DNA from: Tritrichomonas musculus
Taxonomy: Eukaryota > Parabasalia > Tritrichomonadida > Tritrichomonadidae
Reading direction: 5' to 3'
DNA: 64,000 bases
NCBI GenBank assembly: GCA_039105265.1
Contig: JAPFFF010000001.1
Coordinates: forward strand, 1,922,001-1,986,000
The notes beneath the pieces were generated by a model that was not told the DNA's origin, did no database searches, and saw only the letters and a list, made by a program, of their open reading frames with translations. Position numbers and translations under genes: made by a program. Shown piece by piece: positions 36,194 to 47,200 of this stretch. How positions within the stretch are numbered: position 1 is the first letter of the stretch; the number at the start of each line of letters is the position of its first letter.

Positions 36194-38230
36194 TTATTTT
36201 TCGTCAACTTCTTGAACGTTAGGTGGAACTGGTTCAGTGTGTAGATCTTGACGTTCAACTGCGGTGAGGAAATTGTCAATGTGGAATTTGAACCAGGATA
36301 CGTTTGGTGTTTTCTTTTGAAATTCGGCAATTCTTGCGTGAACGACTTCATTTGCCAAATTCTCGTCCCCATTGTATCGCTTTTTGAAGAATTCGATCAA
36401 TTCATTTCTTAGCTGAATTTCCTTTTGAGATTTTTGATCGGATGTGAATTCTTGTATATTTCCCCATTTGTGAGTTTGAGGTAATTCTTGCCAATTTTCT
36501 GGTGGAGGTGGAAGTTGTGGTGGTGGTGGGAGGTCTTGTAATTTTTTATAAATATCTGCTTTTAATTTGTTAGGATCGGCATTCATTCTTGCCCAGTCTT
36601 CTTTGCTCATTCCTGGTGGTGGCAATACTAGTGAGTCGTTCTCCGTCTGTAAATCAAAAAGAACATTTGTAGTTACTTCTTTGGAAATTTTTTCATCGAA
36701 TTGATGAGTATAGTTGTCTTCAATTGTTGACCATCTTTCTTTTTCATCATCATTGAGTAACTCATCAGGGAAAATTCTTGATGCTTTTCGATTTCCTTTC
36801 ATTTTGGCATTCAATCTTTTTTGAACTTCATCATTAATTTCTTGATTGGTCTTTTCGAGATATAGTTTTTGAAATTTTCTGCTGGTGGTAAAGATGAGAT
36901 TTTTTTCGCTTTCGTCTTCGTTATCTTTTTCAGATTTTGGTTGATCCTTTTCATCTTTTTCAGATTTTGGTTGATCCTTTTCATCTTTTTCAGATTTTGG
37001 TTGATCCTTTTCATCTTTTTCAGGCAATTTGTTTAAGATTTCGAGAACATCGTCAACATCTTTATCAACATCATCAGAATCTTCTTGGATTTCTATAATT
37101 GATTGAATTTCCTTGGTTGATGATTCCCATTTTTTCAATTCTTCACTGCTCAATAAATCCTTTGAGAAGATTTCTCTTGCTGTCTTTTTACCGTCATACA
37201 TTTTGTTAAACAATCTGCTATCTGCATCGGCCATTGCCTCGTCTCTTGACATTCCTGGATTTATTCTTTGTAATATGTCTGCGGTTGATGAGATAAGATA
37301 CTCTTTTGCATTTTCTTCTTCCTGACGCTCTTCTTCCATTTTTTGTGCATATTTTACATTTTCTTCTTCCGTGAGCAATTCAATCAAAGGTGGGACATGT
37401 TCGAGGTATTTGTGCTCTTCCATAACTGTAACAATTCTTTCACGTGCATGTGCATATGCATCAGCGAATGTTGACAAAGGATAAATTTTTCTATACGCAA
37501 TTGTTAATTCTGAAATTGCGTTTTGTTGCTCTTTTGATAATTCTGGATGGTCTGCTTCAATGATTTCATTCATTTCATCAATATTTTTTGGATCTTCTGG
37601 TGTTAATTCCCCTAAAAGTGCTTTATTGTTTGTGTACTCTGAACGATATTGGTCTAAATATTGATACAATGAAAACTTTATTACATCGAATGGCAAGCCA
37701 TCTCTATTATTTTGTCTGTAATCGAATTTCTTTTGGATGTGTTTTGCCATTTTTGGCTTTTTGAGATCTGCTAATTTTTTTTCCAAATCATCGAACCAAG
37801 TAGCGCACTGAATTGTAATTGTGTCATCATTTGGTTTATCGTCATCGATGAACAAATGTAATGCTTGTTTATCGCCTTCTGCAAATAATTCGTCTCCTAA
37901 TAAATGTGCGGCAAGGAGACACTTTTGATCTTGATCTAAAGAATTCCATAACTTATTTGCATTTAGCCAGTTGAGTTGCTCTTTTGGTGTTTTTATCCCT
38001 TTTTCTTTAAATTCTTGTATTTGTTTGTGGTAGAGTTTTGCTGGTAAATGATTGTATGGGTGAAATTTTATATGAGTCAAATCAATTTCTTTGTCTTCTT
38101 CTTTAGCTTCTGCTTCGGCTTTTGCAATTTCGTGCAGGTATTGCATTTTTGTTATTTCTTCAACTTCAGGTTTCTTTTGCTGAGTGTTGCTGTTGTTGTT
38201 GTTGCTGTTGCTGTTGTCGCTGTTAGACAT
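36194..38230 (-). CDS. Large acidic protein with duplicated module
   Basis: A 678-residue protein starting at ATG 38230 (MSNSDNSNS), chosen because the longer frame upstream crosses a promoter block. An Asn/Ser-rich start is followed by helical acidic regions. A module ending KTAREIFSKDLLSSEELKKW is repeated about 135 residues later as RKASRIFPDELLNDDEKERW. Between them lie three 10-residue DEKDQPKSEK repeats, and Pro-rich stretches (LPPPPQLPPPPENW) precede a helical C-terminus. The duplicated modules flank the repeat linker like a two-headed adaptor. No family recognised. Confidence 0.7.
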   Translation of the reverse strand: MSNSDNSNSNNNNSNTQQKKPEVEEITKMQYLHEIAKAEAEAKEEDKEIDLTHIKFHPYNHLPAKLYHKQIQEFKEKGIKTPKEQLNWLNANKLWNSLDQDQKCLLAAHLLGDELFAEGDKQALHLFIDDDKPNDDTITIQCATWFDDLEKKLADLKKPKMAKHIQKKFDYRQNNRDGLPFDVIKFSLYQYLDQYRSEYTNNKALLGELTPEDPKNIDEMNEIIEADHPELSKEQQNAISELTIAYRKIYPLSTFADAYAHARERIVTVMEEHKYLEHVPPLIELLTEEENVKYAQKMEEERQEEENAKEYLISSTADILQRINPGMSRDEAMADADSRLFNKMYDGKKTAREIFSKDLLSSEELKKWESSTKEIQSIIEIQEDSDDVDKDVDDVLEILNKLPEKDEKDQPKSEKDEKDQPKSEKDEKDQPKSEKDNEDESEKNLIFTTSRKFQKLYLEKTNQEINDEVQKRLNAKMKGNRKASRIFPDELLNDDEKERWSTIEDNYTHQFDEKISKEVTTNVLFDLQTENDSLVLPPPGMSKEDWARMNADPNKLKADIYKKLQDLPPPPQLPPPPENWQELPQTHKWGNIQEFTSDQKSQKEIQLRNELIEFFKKRYNGDENLANEVVHARIAEFQKKTPNVSWFKFHIDNFLTAVERQDLHTEPVPPNVQEVDEK
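36920..37020 (-). repeat. 30-bp in-frame tandem repeats, three copies
   Basis: Three near-identical 30-base units (plus-strand ttttggttgatccttttcat) encode DEKDQPKSEK. They form the linker between the two related modules of the 678-residue protein. Confidence 0.85.
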
Positions 38231-38362
38231 GCTAAAAAGTGATGTGATGAGGCGACGAGAAAAAATTAGATTTTTGGTAAACGGTCTCCACCCCGAAAAC
38301 CCGTTAGGTCCCTCGCTAAAAATATGATTTTTCGAGCTCACCTCATCACCTCATTTTTACTT
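38231..38362. promoter_or_regulatory. Divergent promoter with two TCATCAC boxes
   Basis: The minus strand has CGCCTCATCACATCACTTTT before ATG 38230. The plus strand has CACCTCATCACCTCATTTTT before ATG 38363. The block also carries the ACGAGAAAAAATTAGATTTT and TAAACGGTC sequences found at 35,628 to 35,660. The 70 bases between the boxes are GC-richer (CCACCCCGAAAACCCG). Confidence 0.7.
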
Positions 38363-38824
38363 ATGTCGTCCCAGCAACAGGTACCCGAACAAGAGCAAGA
38401 AAAGCAAAAAGAGCAAGAAAAGCAAAAAGAGCAAGAAAGGCCAAATCCTAATATCTCAGTTACAAGCTATTTCTATAATCAAGTCGAAAAAGATCGAATC
38501 AAAAGAGGAATCGCCATATATTATATGTACCAATCATTCAAAAATCAATGCAAAGACCTCAATTTTTCACTTGATTTTGATACCAATGTACATAAAGTTG
38601 TCCTCAAAATGGATAAAGTTGTCACCGATCGTGCTGAATATGAAGCAACAAAGTCTTTCATTCAAAGAGAAGTCGATCACGATCGTTTTGAAACCAATAA
38701 ATTCCCTGAAGTACCTAAAGAACCATATATTGAATGGGTTTTAACATCTGACGAATTTGAAGAAGAGGAAAAGAAAGAAGAAGAAAAAGACGACGACAAA
38801 AAAGATCCTGATTGGAAGCCATAA
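38363..38824 (+). CDS. Unknown acidic protein, last gene of the element
   Basis: A 153-residue protein from ATG 38363. A Gln/Glu/Lys repeat start (EQEKQKEQEKQKEQE) leads to a central alpha/beta domain of about 90 residues and a Glu/Asp/Lys tail. Its stop is directly followed by the terminal repeat, so it is the outermost gene and points outwards. No family recognised. Confidence 0.65.
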   Translation: MSSQQQVPEQEQEKQKEQEKQKEQERPNPNISVTSYFYNQVEKDRIKRGIAIYYMYQSFKNQCKDLNFSLDFDTNVHKVVLKMDKVVTDRAEYEATKSFIQREVDHDRFETNKFPEVPKEPYIEWVLTSDEFEEEEKKEEEKDDDKKDPDWKP

Positions 38825-38880
38825 AAAGGACGTTTATTGAGAGGACGTTTAATAAATACTCTCATACTAGGTTTTAAGTA
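38825..38880 (+). repeat. Right terminal repeat of the Polinton
   Basis: About 55 bases (AAAGGACGTTTATTGAGAGG, then ACG...AATACTCTCATACTAGGTTT) recur inverted with roughly 75 to 80 percent identity by eye at 40,518 to 40,578. It contains a small internal duplication GGACGTTTA...GGACGTTTAATA. Its place right after the last gene and the facing copy support an element terminus; the exact last base is uncertain. Confidence 0.65.
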
Positions 38881-40517
38881 AACCACACAATTAAAAACTT
38901 TTTCTATATCTTTTTTGATGTTAACGATACGGGACCTCCTTCCTAGCAGAGCGTTGAGAGGAATCCTGAGAACAAGCCCAGTGGAAGATCATTAATGGGA
39001 GTGGGGGATCATACCTGGCATAGCGGGGCTGGGGTCGCGGATGGGATATATTTGACGCGGTTTTTGAACGAAGTGCAAAAATCGTGGCAAATATATAACT
39101 ACTAAATATCTGTTAGCAGTGGAGATATCACTTTTTGAAATTGAGAAGGTTTGTTTAATTTTTTTGAAAAAATTAAAAAAAAATGGTACGTTTATCTTTT
39201 TATATAAAGATCCAAAAAGATCAATTCCGAACTTTAGATTATATTTAATACCCAAATTGTTATAAATTACATCAAATTCAACCAGATACAACATCTTTTA
39301 TGCATCGATAATAGATTAAAATTTCTCAAATAATTGATATAACTTGGTATATTTTGAATTTCAAGCTATTCATGATTGATATTTGCAAAAAACTATTTTT
39401 TTTAAGTAAATGATATTTAAAGTATAGTATAAAAAAAAACAGAAAACCATAAATATTAATATTTTAATTTATGATAGAAATCAAACAAACCTTGTGAAAT
39501 TAAAAAAGTGATATTTCGACTGCCTATTGATATTTCTTAAAAAAAAAATTATAGAAATAACATAAATAATATTTATAAAAAATATTTGTATTTATTATTA
39601 AAATTGGTTAGAGTAAAAAAATAACTTTTTTTTCCTATCGTTGTAACCCCTATAAAAAAATTTATTCGCATTCAAAAAGTTTCCTTAATACTACAAATCA
39701 AAAAATCGTTATTTTACGAAAAAAGACGTTAAAAAGACGTTTATAGTATTTGTGATGTAAAAAAAATAAGGCCTAATGAATAATAATGAATAAAAGCAAT
39801 TTTCAAGAAATTATAATTATTTTTAATAATTACTTTTGATTTTTATCATTTATTTGCTATAATATTCTTTCTTATGGGTTTTCTTTTCAGAATCTTAAAT
39901 AAATCATATTAATTTTCACAAATATATTAAAATCAAGAGTTTTACTTTCAAAGGATTATTTTTAAATATAAATTTCATTAATAAAAATCAATATTTCAAT
40001 TAAATTAAGCCAAAAAAAATATTTTTTTTATTTTTTTATTTTGATGAATCATATTCAAAATATTGAAAAATAATTCAATTTTGAAACAAAAGTTTATTTG
40101 TTGCATATATTAAATTTTCTTCGACAAAATAATAAATATATAGTTTATATAATTTTAATATAAAAGATTCAAAACAATATCAAAAATATGGAAGAATCTA
40201 TAGACTATTTAGTTTGTGGGACATCCTCTTAACTCAATTTCAAAGAAAAAAATTTTTTTTCTATGCGCCATTTATTAAATAACATGAATATTTAAAGTAA
40301 TCCGGTCCCAAACTCATAATATATTAAAGAAAAAGATGAAATTTTAGTAGATAAAATATAAAAATGATTAAATATGCTAAATAACAAATATTAATTTTAC
40401 TTTTACCACTGTATATTTGCATATACGCGTAATTTTCTAGTTTTCAAATTTTAAACGGACATCATAGGTATGAGATAGTGAACTTAATTGAGAGAAATAA
40501 TTAATTTATTAATGTTT
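38881..40517. other. Host spacer between two Polinton ends, no gene seen
   Basis: A 1.6 kb very AT-rich stretch with frequent short A and T runs and no convincing open frame. Its only distinct part is the GC-rich island at 38,931 to 39,060. It looks like ordinary intergenic host DNA. Confidence 0.6.
38931..39060. other. Unidentified GC-rich island, possible structured RNA
   Basis: About 130 bases near 50 percent GC stand out from DNA that is otherwise 15 to 25 percent GC. It includes GGAATCCTGAG, CAAGCCCAGTGG, GTGGGGGATCATACCTGGC and GGGGCTGGGGTCGCGG. AGGAATCCT is self-complementary and GATCAT occurs twice. No open frame fits. A polymerase III or small nuclear-type RNA gene is possible, but I could match no tRNA, 5S, U6, SRP or RNase P signature. 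Confidence 0.35.
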
Positions 40518-41262
40518 TAATTAAAACCTAATTATGAGAGTATTTAATTTTGCGTCCTCTCAAAAGACGTATTTTAATAATGATCCATTCTTTGATCAGT
40601 TCGTATATCTTCATCAATCTTGTTAATTTCTTCTTGTGTTTTCTGAGTCTTCCGTTTTTTCTTTCCTGTAAGATTAATTACATGATATGATTGATCACCA
40701 ATTGTAATATCATTTGGTTATTTGGGGAATATTCAGAGGTGTATAATATCCATTTCTTCATCTGAATACTCAGAATAGTATTCATCATTAATTAAATTAT
40801 CAAAATTTTCATCTTCTTTGTTATATTCTTTATAATCACGAAGAATTACCACATCTGAGTCTGATGAAGAATCATCTTTTGGTGGAGGAGGTGGTGGAAG
40901 GAATATTGAACCTTGATTTTGTGCTTGATTTTCAGCATTAATTTTATCTAAAATTGAACTCTTCTTGATTTCAAGGAAATAATGATTAGCTTCATAAATT
41001 GGTATTTCCATCAAAACGGGAACGTAATCATGATATGGTTGATTTTCATCATTAATTTTATCAGTATCAACGGAACAATCTTTTAACCCTTCATTGAGTT
41101 GTTTGTTTAAATAATGAGTCACAAATTGATCAATTATTTCATCTCGAAATTGGTCGAAAAATTCGAAATCTGTTTTCCAATTTAAATGTGAGGAATTCTT
41201 TATAGCACATACAACTTTTTCAGAAGAAAATAATCGTCCATTTTTTCGAGCTTTATTTTACA
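40518..41262 (-). mobile_element. Terminal scrap of a second, broken Polinton
   Basis: It begins with an inverted copy of the terminal repeat (40,518 to 40,578), followed inward by minus-strand coding-like sequence pointing toward that repeat, the same arrangement as at the end of the large element. The longest open part (40,733 to about 41,260) encodes an acidic protein with a Pro run and Asp/Ser-rich stretches. The fragment is broken (at least two breaks), lacks the rest of the element and is clearly older than its neighbour. Confidence 0.6.
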
Positions 41263-42905
41263 TAGAAAAGATTAAAAGTTCCTTGTATTTTTTATTGATT
41301 TCTTAATTTATGCCATTTAGAGAATATGTTAAAGGCGAAATAATCGAAAATTTTCAAAAATGAGATTATTATTTGATTAATAATTCTTCTCAAAAATGGT
41401 TGATTTAGAGAATCAAATGGCTTGTTGGGCTTCCTAAATTGATAAAATTTAGGATTTAATGGTTAAAATCAATATTAAATAAGAAAACAAATATTTTTAA
41501 ATTATTTTAAAGGAATAAAAAAAGCATGAATAGGGGGTCATGCTATTTTGTTTAAAAAATATTAATTTTAATTTCTCAAAAAGTTTATCTGGACCATATA
41601 TACATACAAAAAGTTCTATGTGCTGCAGCACTGTGCTAAAAAATTACACCCTTTAAGGGGGTTTTACATGATTTGAAAATATAAATATCTTAATAAATAT
41701 TTATTATTTTTAAATTTAATTGGCCTCAAAAACAATATGAAATAATACTTGAATTTATAAAAGAATGAACAATTTAAAATATTCATAATGTTCTTCAAAA
41801 AAATATATAAGTTATCGATTTTATATTATAAAAATTTTATTAATTTTAATGATTTAATTGACTATTACAGATACTACCATACTTTAATTAAAGTAATACT
41901 TTAGACATTCCAAAGTATGATATAATTATTGAAAAGAATCATCTAATAACTTGGTTACACTGCCTTTATTATAAATTTATCCTGCCAAAATTAAATAAAA
42001 AACATTTTTGTGAACTTAAATCATGAGTTCTAAATCATCTAGATGATTTAAAAAAGGATGAGGAATATAAAGACAAAAAAATCAAAGAAGAAGAAGAAAA
42101 CAAGAATAATATCTTTGATGCCTGCAAAATAAGAAAAATCATATTTTAATTCATTCTTAAAAAGCAAATAAATAAAAAATATTACAAAAATTTTAATGTT
42201 ATTTAAATTTTTACCAAAATTTGGGATAGTTTTCAGAATTTCATAATAATTTTACTGAAAAAATGGAAGTAATATCATTTAAAAATGGTCATCCATTGAA
42301 AAATAATTTTCATCACCTAACAACGATATCAGTAGACAATTTGAAAAAAAACTGATCCATAAAATAATATAAGCACCTAAAAACTTAGGGTTTATCTGAG
42401 CGTTTTTTTCTATTTAGGCCTTTAAAAAAAATATCAAAAAAATTATTTTTTGGTTTCGACAATAATTCCAAAATTACCTATCGATATTGAAAGAATATAA
42501 AAAATTAATGAGTGATTGTTAAGGAAAAAAATTCAGAAATCCAAAATTCGTCAAGTTATAAAAAGATTAAAATGAACTTTTTTTTTGGTGAGGTGGGAAA
42601 ACTTTAACAAATTAAAATAAACCATTTAATTTTTCACAATTTTTGATAGAACGATCATTTTTTTTGAGAGAAATCATTGCATAATTCTATTAATTCAAAT
42701 TTGAATTAAAAAGGTCATATTTTGAAATAAAAGGCTAAATAATAAAACAATGTTTTCTTATTATAATTTAATTATTGGTTGATTTCATTATATTTATGAT
42801 ATTTATAAGCTTATAAATTTTATTAGTTTTTAGTATCATTTCCTCAAATTGGTTATTCGTCATTTTAATTGGGTTTCAAAATTCTGTTATACCCCCTTAA
42901 ATGTA

Positions 42906-42908
<3 letters not shown>
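41263..42908. other. AT-rich intergenic DNA, no gene seen
   Basis: No supported gene. Small palindromes occur (TACTTTAATTAAAGTA near 41,880; GTGCTGCAGCAC near 41,621). An AATTCAAATTTGAATT palindrome near 42,695 is followed by AAAAAGGTCAT, and a related sequence occurs near 63,178. The rest is simple A/T-rich sequence. Confidence 0.6.

Positions 42909-42936
<28 letters not shown>
42909..42936 (+). repeat. 28-base poly-T tract
   Basis: An uninterrupted run of 28 T residues at the left edge of an eroded coding-like zone. Read on the minus strand it is poly-A, which could mark an old retroposed sequence or be simple slippage; sequence length here may be unreliable. Confidence 0.9.
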
Positions 42937-42939
42937 GTA

Positions 42940-44060
42940 TGTTTTGTTACTGGTGCATATACAACTAGAACAGAAACTACTATATTAGAAAATCAACTTA
43001 ATGCATTAGGTTCTGAATCTAAAATTACTGCATTAGTACAAGAAAAAAAAATTAAAAGTTCCACTAGAAGAAATTAAAAATAATTGATGGAAGATCTTTT
43101 AATTTGACACAGAAATATCATATGAATATATCATAATTGGATCAAGAAAACAGTCCCCCGCCCTCATATTGATGGGTTTCCCGGGTAGTGAACTTGATTA
43201 TTATAAGTATTATACGAAGGAGTTCACATGAAAAACTGTAGATTAAAAAAATTAGATTGAACCTTTGTTGCAGATGATGGAAGCTTCAGAAGCAATTATT
43301 AAAAGAACTAGGAGTAAATCAATTAGTAAGTGGCAGAAAAACATATTATGGACAAAATATACGTAATTTTTGAGTTCAATCCTCGGAAAATAGTTTATTC
43401 TCTTCAATTAGCATTTGACTTACCTAAAAAAGGTTCAATATTTATGACAAATGAGACAGAATCCATTCAACCTAAGCTTGTGGAAGTTTGCATGCAATTA
43501 AAGCACATTTTGCTCCCAAAATAATCACAAGGAGATCAAGTTGGTGTGCACCAATTCTAGACATTAATGCATGATCAAATGAAAATATCTCCACTCATTC
43601 TTGCGAATAAGAAAATACTTATGGATTTTGATCTTAACAAATGGAAATTAAGAAGAAATAGATACTCTGAACAATACAAACAAGATGAAAGATTGAAAAA
43701 GTTTCTTAGGGGAGTAGCTTATGACAAAGAAAATGAAAATTGTCTTTATAAAGGCGTTCAAAAAAAGAAGGATGATATTGAATCATCACAATGTGATTCT
43801 CAGATATCTCGAAAGAAGTATATGTATATATATATATCAGTTTGATTAAAAAAATTTGCTTTAAGGGAATGGCAGATGATGAATATAAATTAGTTAATAG
43901 GAGTAGATTTCCGTAATCCCCCGTTGCTCACTTCAACACGAACTCCTGGAAAAATAACTAAGCACAGGATTTTAGGGATGATACTTATGCCATTTCATAG
44001 ATTGTGGTCATTGGTGGTGCTCTTTGAAGCTGAAAATTTTTTTTTTTTTAATTTTTTTTG
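42940..44060 (+). pseudogene. Zone of eroded coding-like scraps of unknown origin
   Basis: Several short frames look protein-like but are interrupted: a Thr/Leu-rich stretch just right of the poly-T tract, 43,330 to 43,524 (FNPRKIVYSLQLAFDLPKKG) and 43,567 to 43,845 (NKWKLRRNRYSEQYKQDERL). GC is higher than in the flanks in patches such as CCCCCGCCCTCAT near 43,155. No family could be recognised, so this may be a decayed host gene or several inserted pieces. Confidence 0.4.
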
Positions 44061-44282
44061 AATGATGTTGTCTTTTCTACCATCCTCCAAATTAATTGAT
44101 GGTTCATGACAATGGGAATTTTTCTTCCACAATAAAGCTTTTTTATTTTTCTTTCAAATTTTTGATTTTCACAAATTTATTTAAAAAGTTGATATGCCAT
44201 TAAATTCTTGGATATGACCAAAAATAGATTCAAAAAAAAAAATTTATGTCAACAATAGAAAATATCAAGGCCTATTCCAAAA

Positions 44283-47200
44283 ATGGACCAGTCATTAATT
44301 GTTGATTTAAAACATTACAAGAAAAAGAAGAGAATTGGTATTGGAGGATTTGGCCAAGTTAGTTTAATCGAAAAGATTAGAGATTCGAAATTATATGTTG
44401 CAAAAGAATCACATCGACCTTTCAATCAAGACTCAGATGAAGGTATATTCTTTCGAGAAGTAATGTCATTGACCAAAATCAATAATCCAGCAATTCTCAC
44501 ACTACATGGAATAAGTTATCGAAATTTTTCCAACCAACCTAAGCCAATAATTATTTTAGATTACATGAAAAATGGATCGTTAGTGAATTTAATCGGGAAA
44601 GCCCAAAGTAATCCTAACTATACCAAAACGAAATTATATCTAATTATCCTTGGCACTGCTTTGGGAATGAAATATCTCCATTCACTAGGTATTATTCACC
44701 GAGACATCAAACCAGAAAATATATTACTTGATGATCAATTTTATCCAAAAATTGGCGATTTTGGAAGTTCAATTATTTCTGATAAAGATTTGTCACTTTT
44801 TCAAATTGAGAAGATAAGTGGAACAAAGTCATACATTGCTCCAGAAATATTATTACGTAAACCTTACACTTATAAAGTTGATGTTTATTCGTTTGCTCTT
44901 GTTGCTTATGAATTAATAACAAACGAAAAAGCAATAAAAACATCGGCATATTACAATCCCTCAAAAAGTGAAGAAATCGATGAAAAACCAGATTTGAATA
45001 AGATTGAAAATGAAGTTCTCAAATCATTCTTTGAAAAATGTTTTTCATCAGATCCAGAAAAAAGACCGTCATTCAGTGAAATTGTCCAAGAAATGATGAA
45101 AGATGATTTCAAAGGATTTTTTGAAGTTGACGAAAACGAAGTTAACAATTATCTTGAATTATTTGACAAAGATTTAATCAATCCTAAGAAATACATTAAT
45201 CTTGATATTAATAGGCCTATTGTTGACTTTTCTGATAAAAAAGCAATTCTTTTGAAGGCGATTCAGTATTTTTATGGCATTGGAGTTGATGTCGACAAAA
45301 AAGAAGGAAATGTTTACTTGCACATTGCATCGCAACGAGGCGATTCAAATTCAATGTTTTTGTATGCAAGAAATCTCCAGAAAGGTCGAGGTGTTCCAGT
45401 TGATAAAGAAAAAGCTGCACGATATTATAAAGTATCTGCTTATCTAGGAAATGATATGTCGATGTACAACTATGCACATATGTGCAAAGATGGAGAAGGA
45501 GTTGAGAAGAACAGAGAAGAAGCGATAAAATTCTTTAAAATGGCAGCTAATAAAGGTAATTTAAACGCTATGAATATGTTAGCAATGATGCTTTCTGAAG
45601 AACCAAGTGAAGAAGATCAAAAGAAATCAGAAAAGTATTATAAAATGGCTGCAAAATTAGGTGATTCTCATGCAATCATGCAATGCGCACATTCTTTTCT
45701 TATGCAAAAAGAATATAAAAAAGCAGCACAATTATTTTTAAAAGCTTCGAAAAAAGGAGATCCTAATGCAATGTTTAATTATGCTTTTTTATTATGGAGA
45801 GGAATTGGTGTTGGTGTTAACAAAGTTCAAGCTGAAACATATCTTAGAAAAGCAATCTTGAAGTTCAATACAGAGGAAAAGAAAACATATGGACTATTTC
45901 TATCTAAAACAAAGGAACTTACATTTGATTTTAATCAATTATTTACTCATTTTAAAATGGCAATTTCAAATGAAAATGCAGATATGTCAATCAATACTTT
46001 TAATAATCTTTTCTTAGAAGACGGTTGTTTAATTAATTTCTATAAATTTTCTCGAAAATATGAAATTGCGGCTGATACAGGAGATGCATATTCAATGCAT
46101 GTGTTTGGCCATTTATTGATTGCTGGATATGGCGTAAGAAAGAATGAAGAAGAAGGTATTCGATATCTTCAAAGAGCGTCAAAATATAAAAAGTATACCA
46201 AACAGAATTATAATAAATTATTTGTAAATATATTTGAAAATGATTTACGTCCCAATGAATATGGAAGTGATGTATCTGACAAGTTGGTGTCAGATTTAAC
46301 AATGGAAGATGGCAAAATTGACATAGATACAATTCATTCACTCAAGGTGAAGGCTGATCAGGGCGATATAATGGCAAATCACAGATATGGAATTGCTTTA
46401 TCGAGTGGCGATGGCATTGAAATAAACAAGAAAGAAGCAGCATATTATTTCAAAAGGGCAGCTGATTCTGGGTATCCTCTATCAATGCATTATTATGCAT
46501 TATTGCTCTTTAAAGGTGATGGAATTGAGATGAATAAAAAAGAATCTGCAAAGTATTTCAAAAAATCAGTTGATTTTGGCTACATGGAATCTTTGCCTTA
46601 CTTAATCGAATTAATCAATGAAAAAGTTGATATCAACATGACTCTCAGAGAAAAAGCCAAATATGTTAAGTTATCAGCTGATAATGGCTCAGCAAAGTCA
46701 ATGTATGAATATGGAAAAATACTTCTTTATGGAAATGGAATTCCAGTTAATAAAGAAGAATCAGCAAAATATTTGAAAAAAGCAGCAGACAAAGGAAATA
46801 TTGATGCAATGAAAACATACGGCGTCATTTTGTATAAAGGAGATGGAATTCAAATGGACAAGTCAAAAGCAACTCGATATCTCAAAATGTCGGCTGATCA
46901 AGGAAACACTGATGCAATGTACATCTTTGGCAAGATTCTTATAAAGCAAGGCGAATATATAATAGATAAAGATGAACAATCTGCTTATCTTGATATGGCA
47001 TATGAGCAAGAAAATCGAATTGAAATTGCAAAGTATGATCACTTATTAAAAAATAATATAGAATGGAAGTTAAGCAAGAAAGATGGAATAAAATACATGC
47101 AAAATTCAGCAGACAAAGAGAATGTTTATTCAATGTTTCATTTTGGATTAATTCTGATTAATGGTGATGGAATTGAATCAGATAAAAAGAAAGGATACAG

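Larger units (their letters stand above)
1..38880. mobile_element. Giant Polinton/Maverick element (left end outside the window)
   Basis: The stretch carries the defining Polinton set: protein-primed family B DNA polymerase, retrovirus-type integrase, A32-type packaging ATPase and capsid proteins, plus an SF3 helicase, a KilA-N protein and about thirty other small genes. The right boundary is placed at a terminal repeat at 38,825 to 38,880 that recurs inverted at 40,518 to 40,578. The left terminus is not in the window, so the element is at least 38.9 kb, against the 15 to 25 kb usual for the family. Nearly all frames are open and neighbours are tightly packed; about two breaks are visible. 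It therefore looks young or recently active, but is described here only as a fossil virus-like element. Confidence 0.93.

Noticed and set aside
38931-39060. tRNA or 5S rRNA gene in the GC-rich island
   Set aside because: TAGCAGAGCGTTGAGAGG looks like an A box, but no B box or cloverleaf can be drawn and 5S signatures are absent.
39114-39160. Weak resemblance of TAGCAGTGGAGATATCAC to the 5' end of U4 snRNA
   Set aside because: The match is short and the expected stem II and Sm-site spacing are not found, so no snRNA is called.
38992-39294. A 100-residue minus-strand open frame over the GC-rich island
   Set aside because: Its composition changes sharply halfway and it spans both the island and plain AT-rich DNA; no protein-like pattern or promoter supports it.
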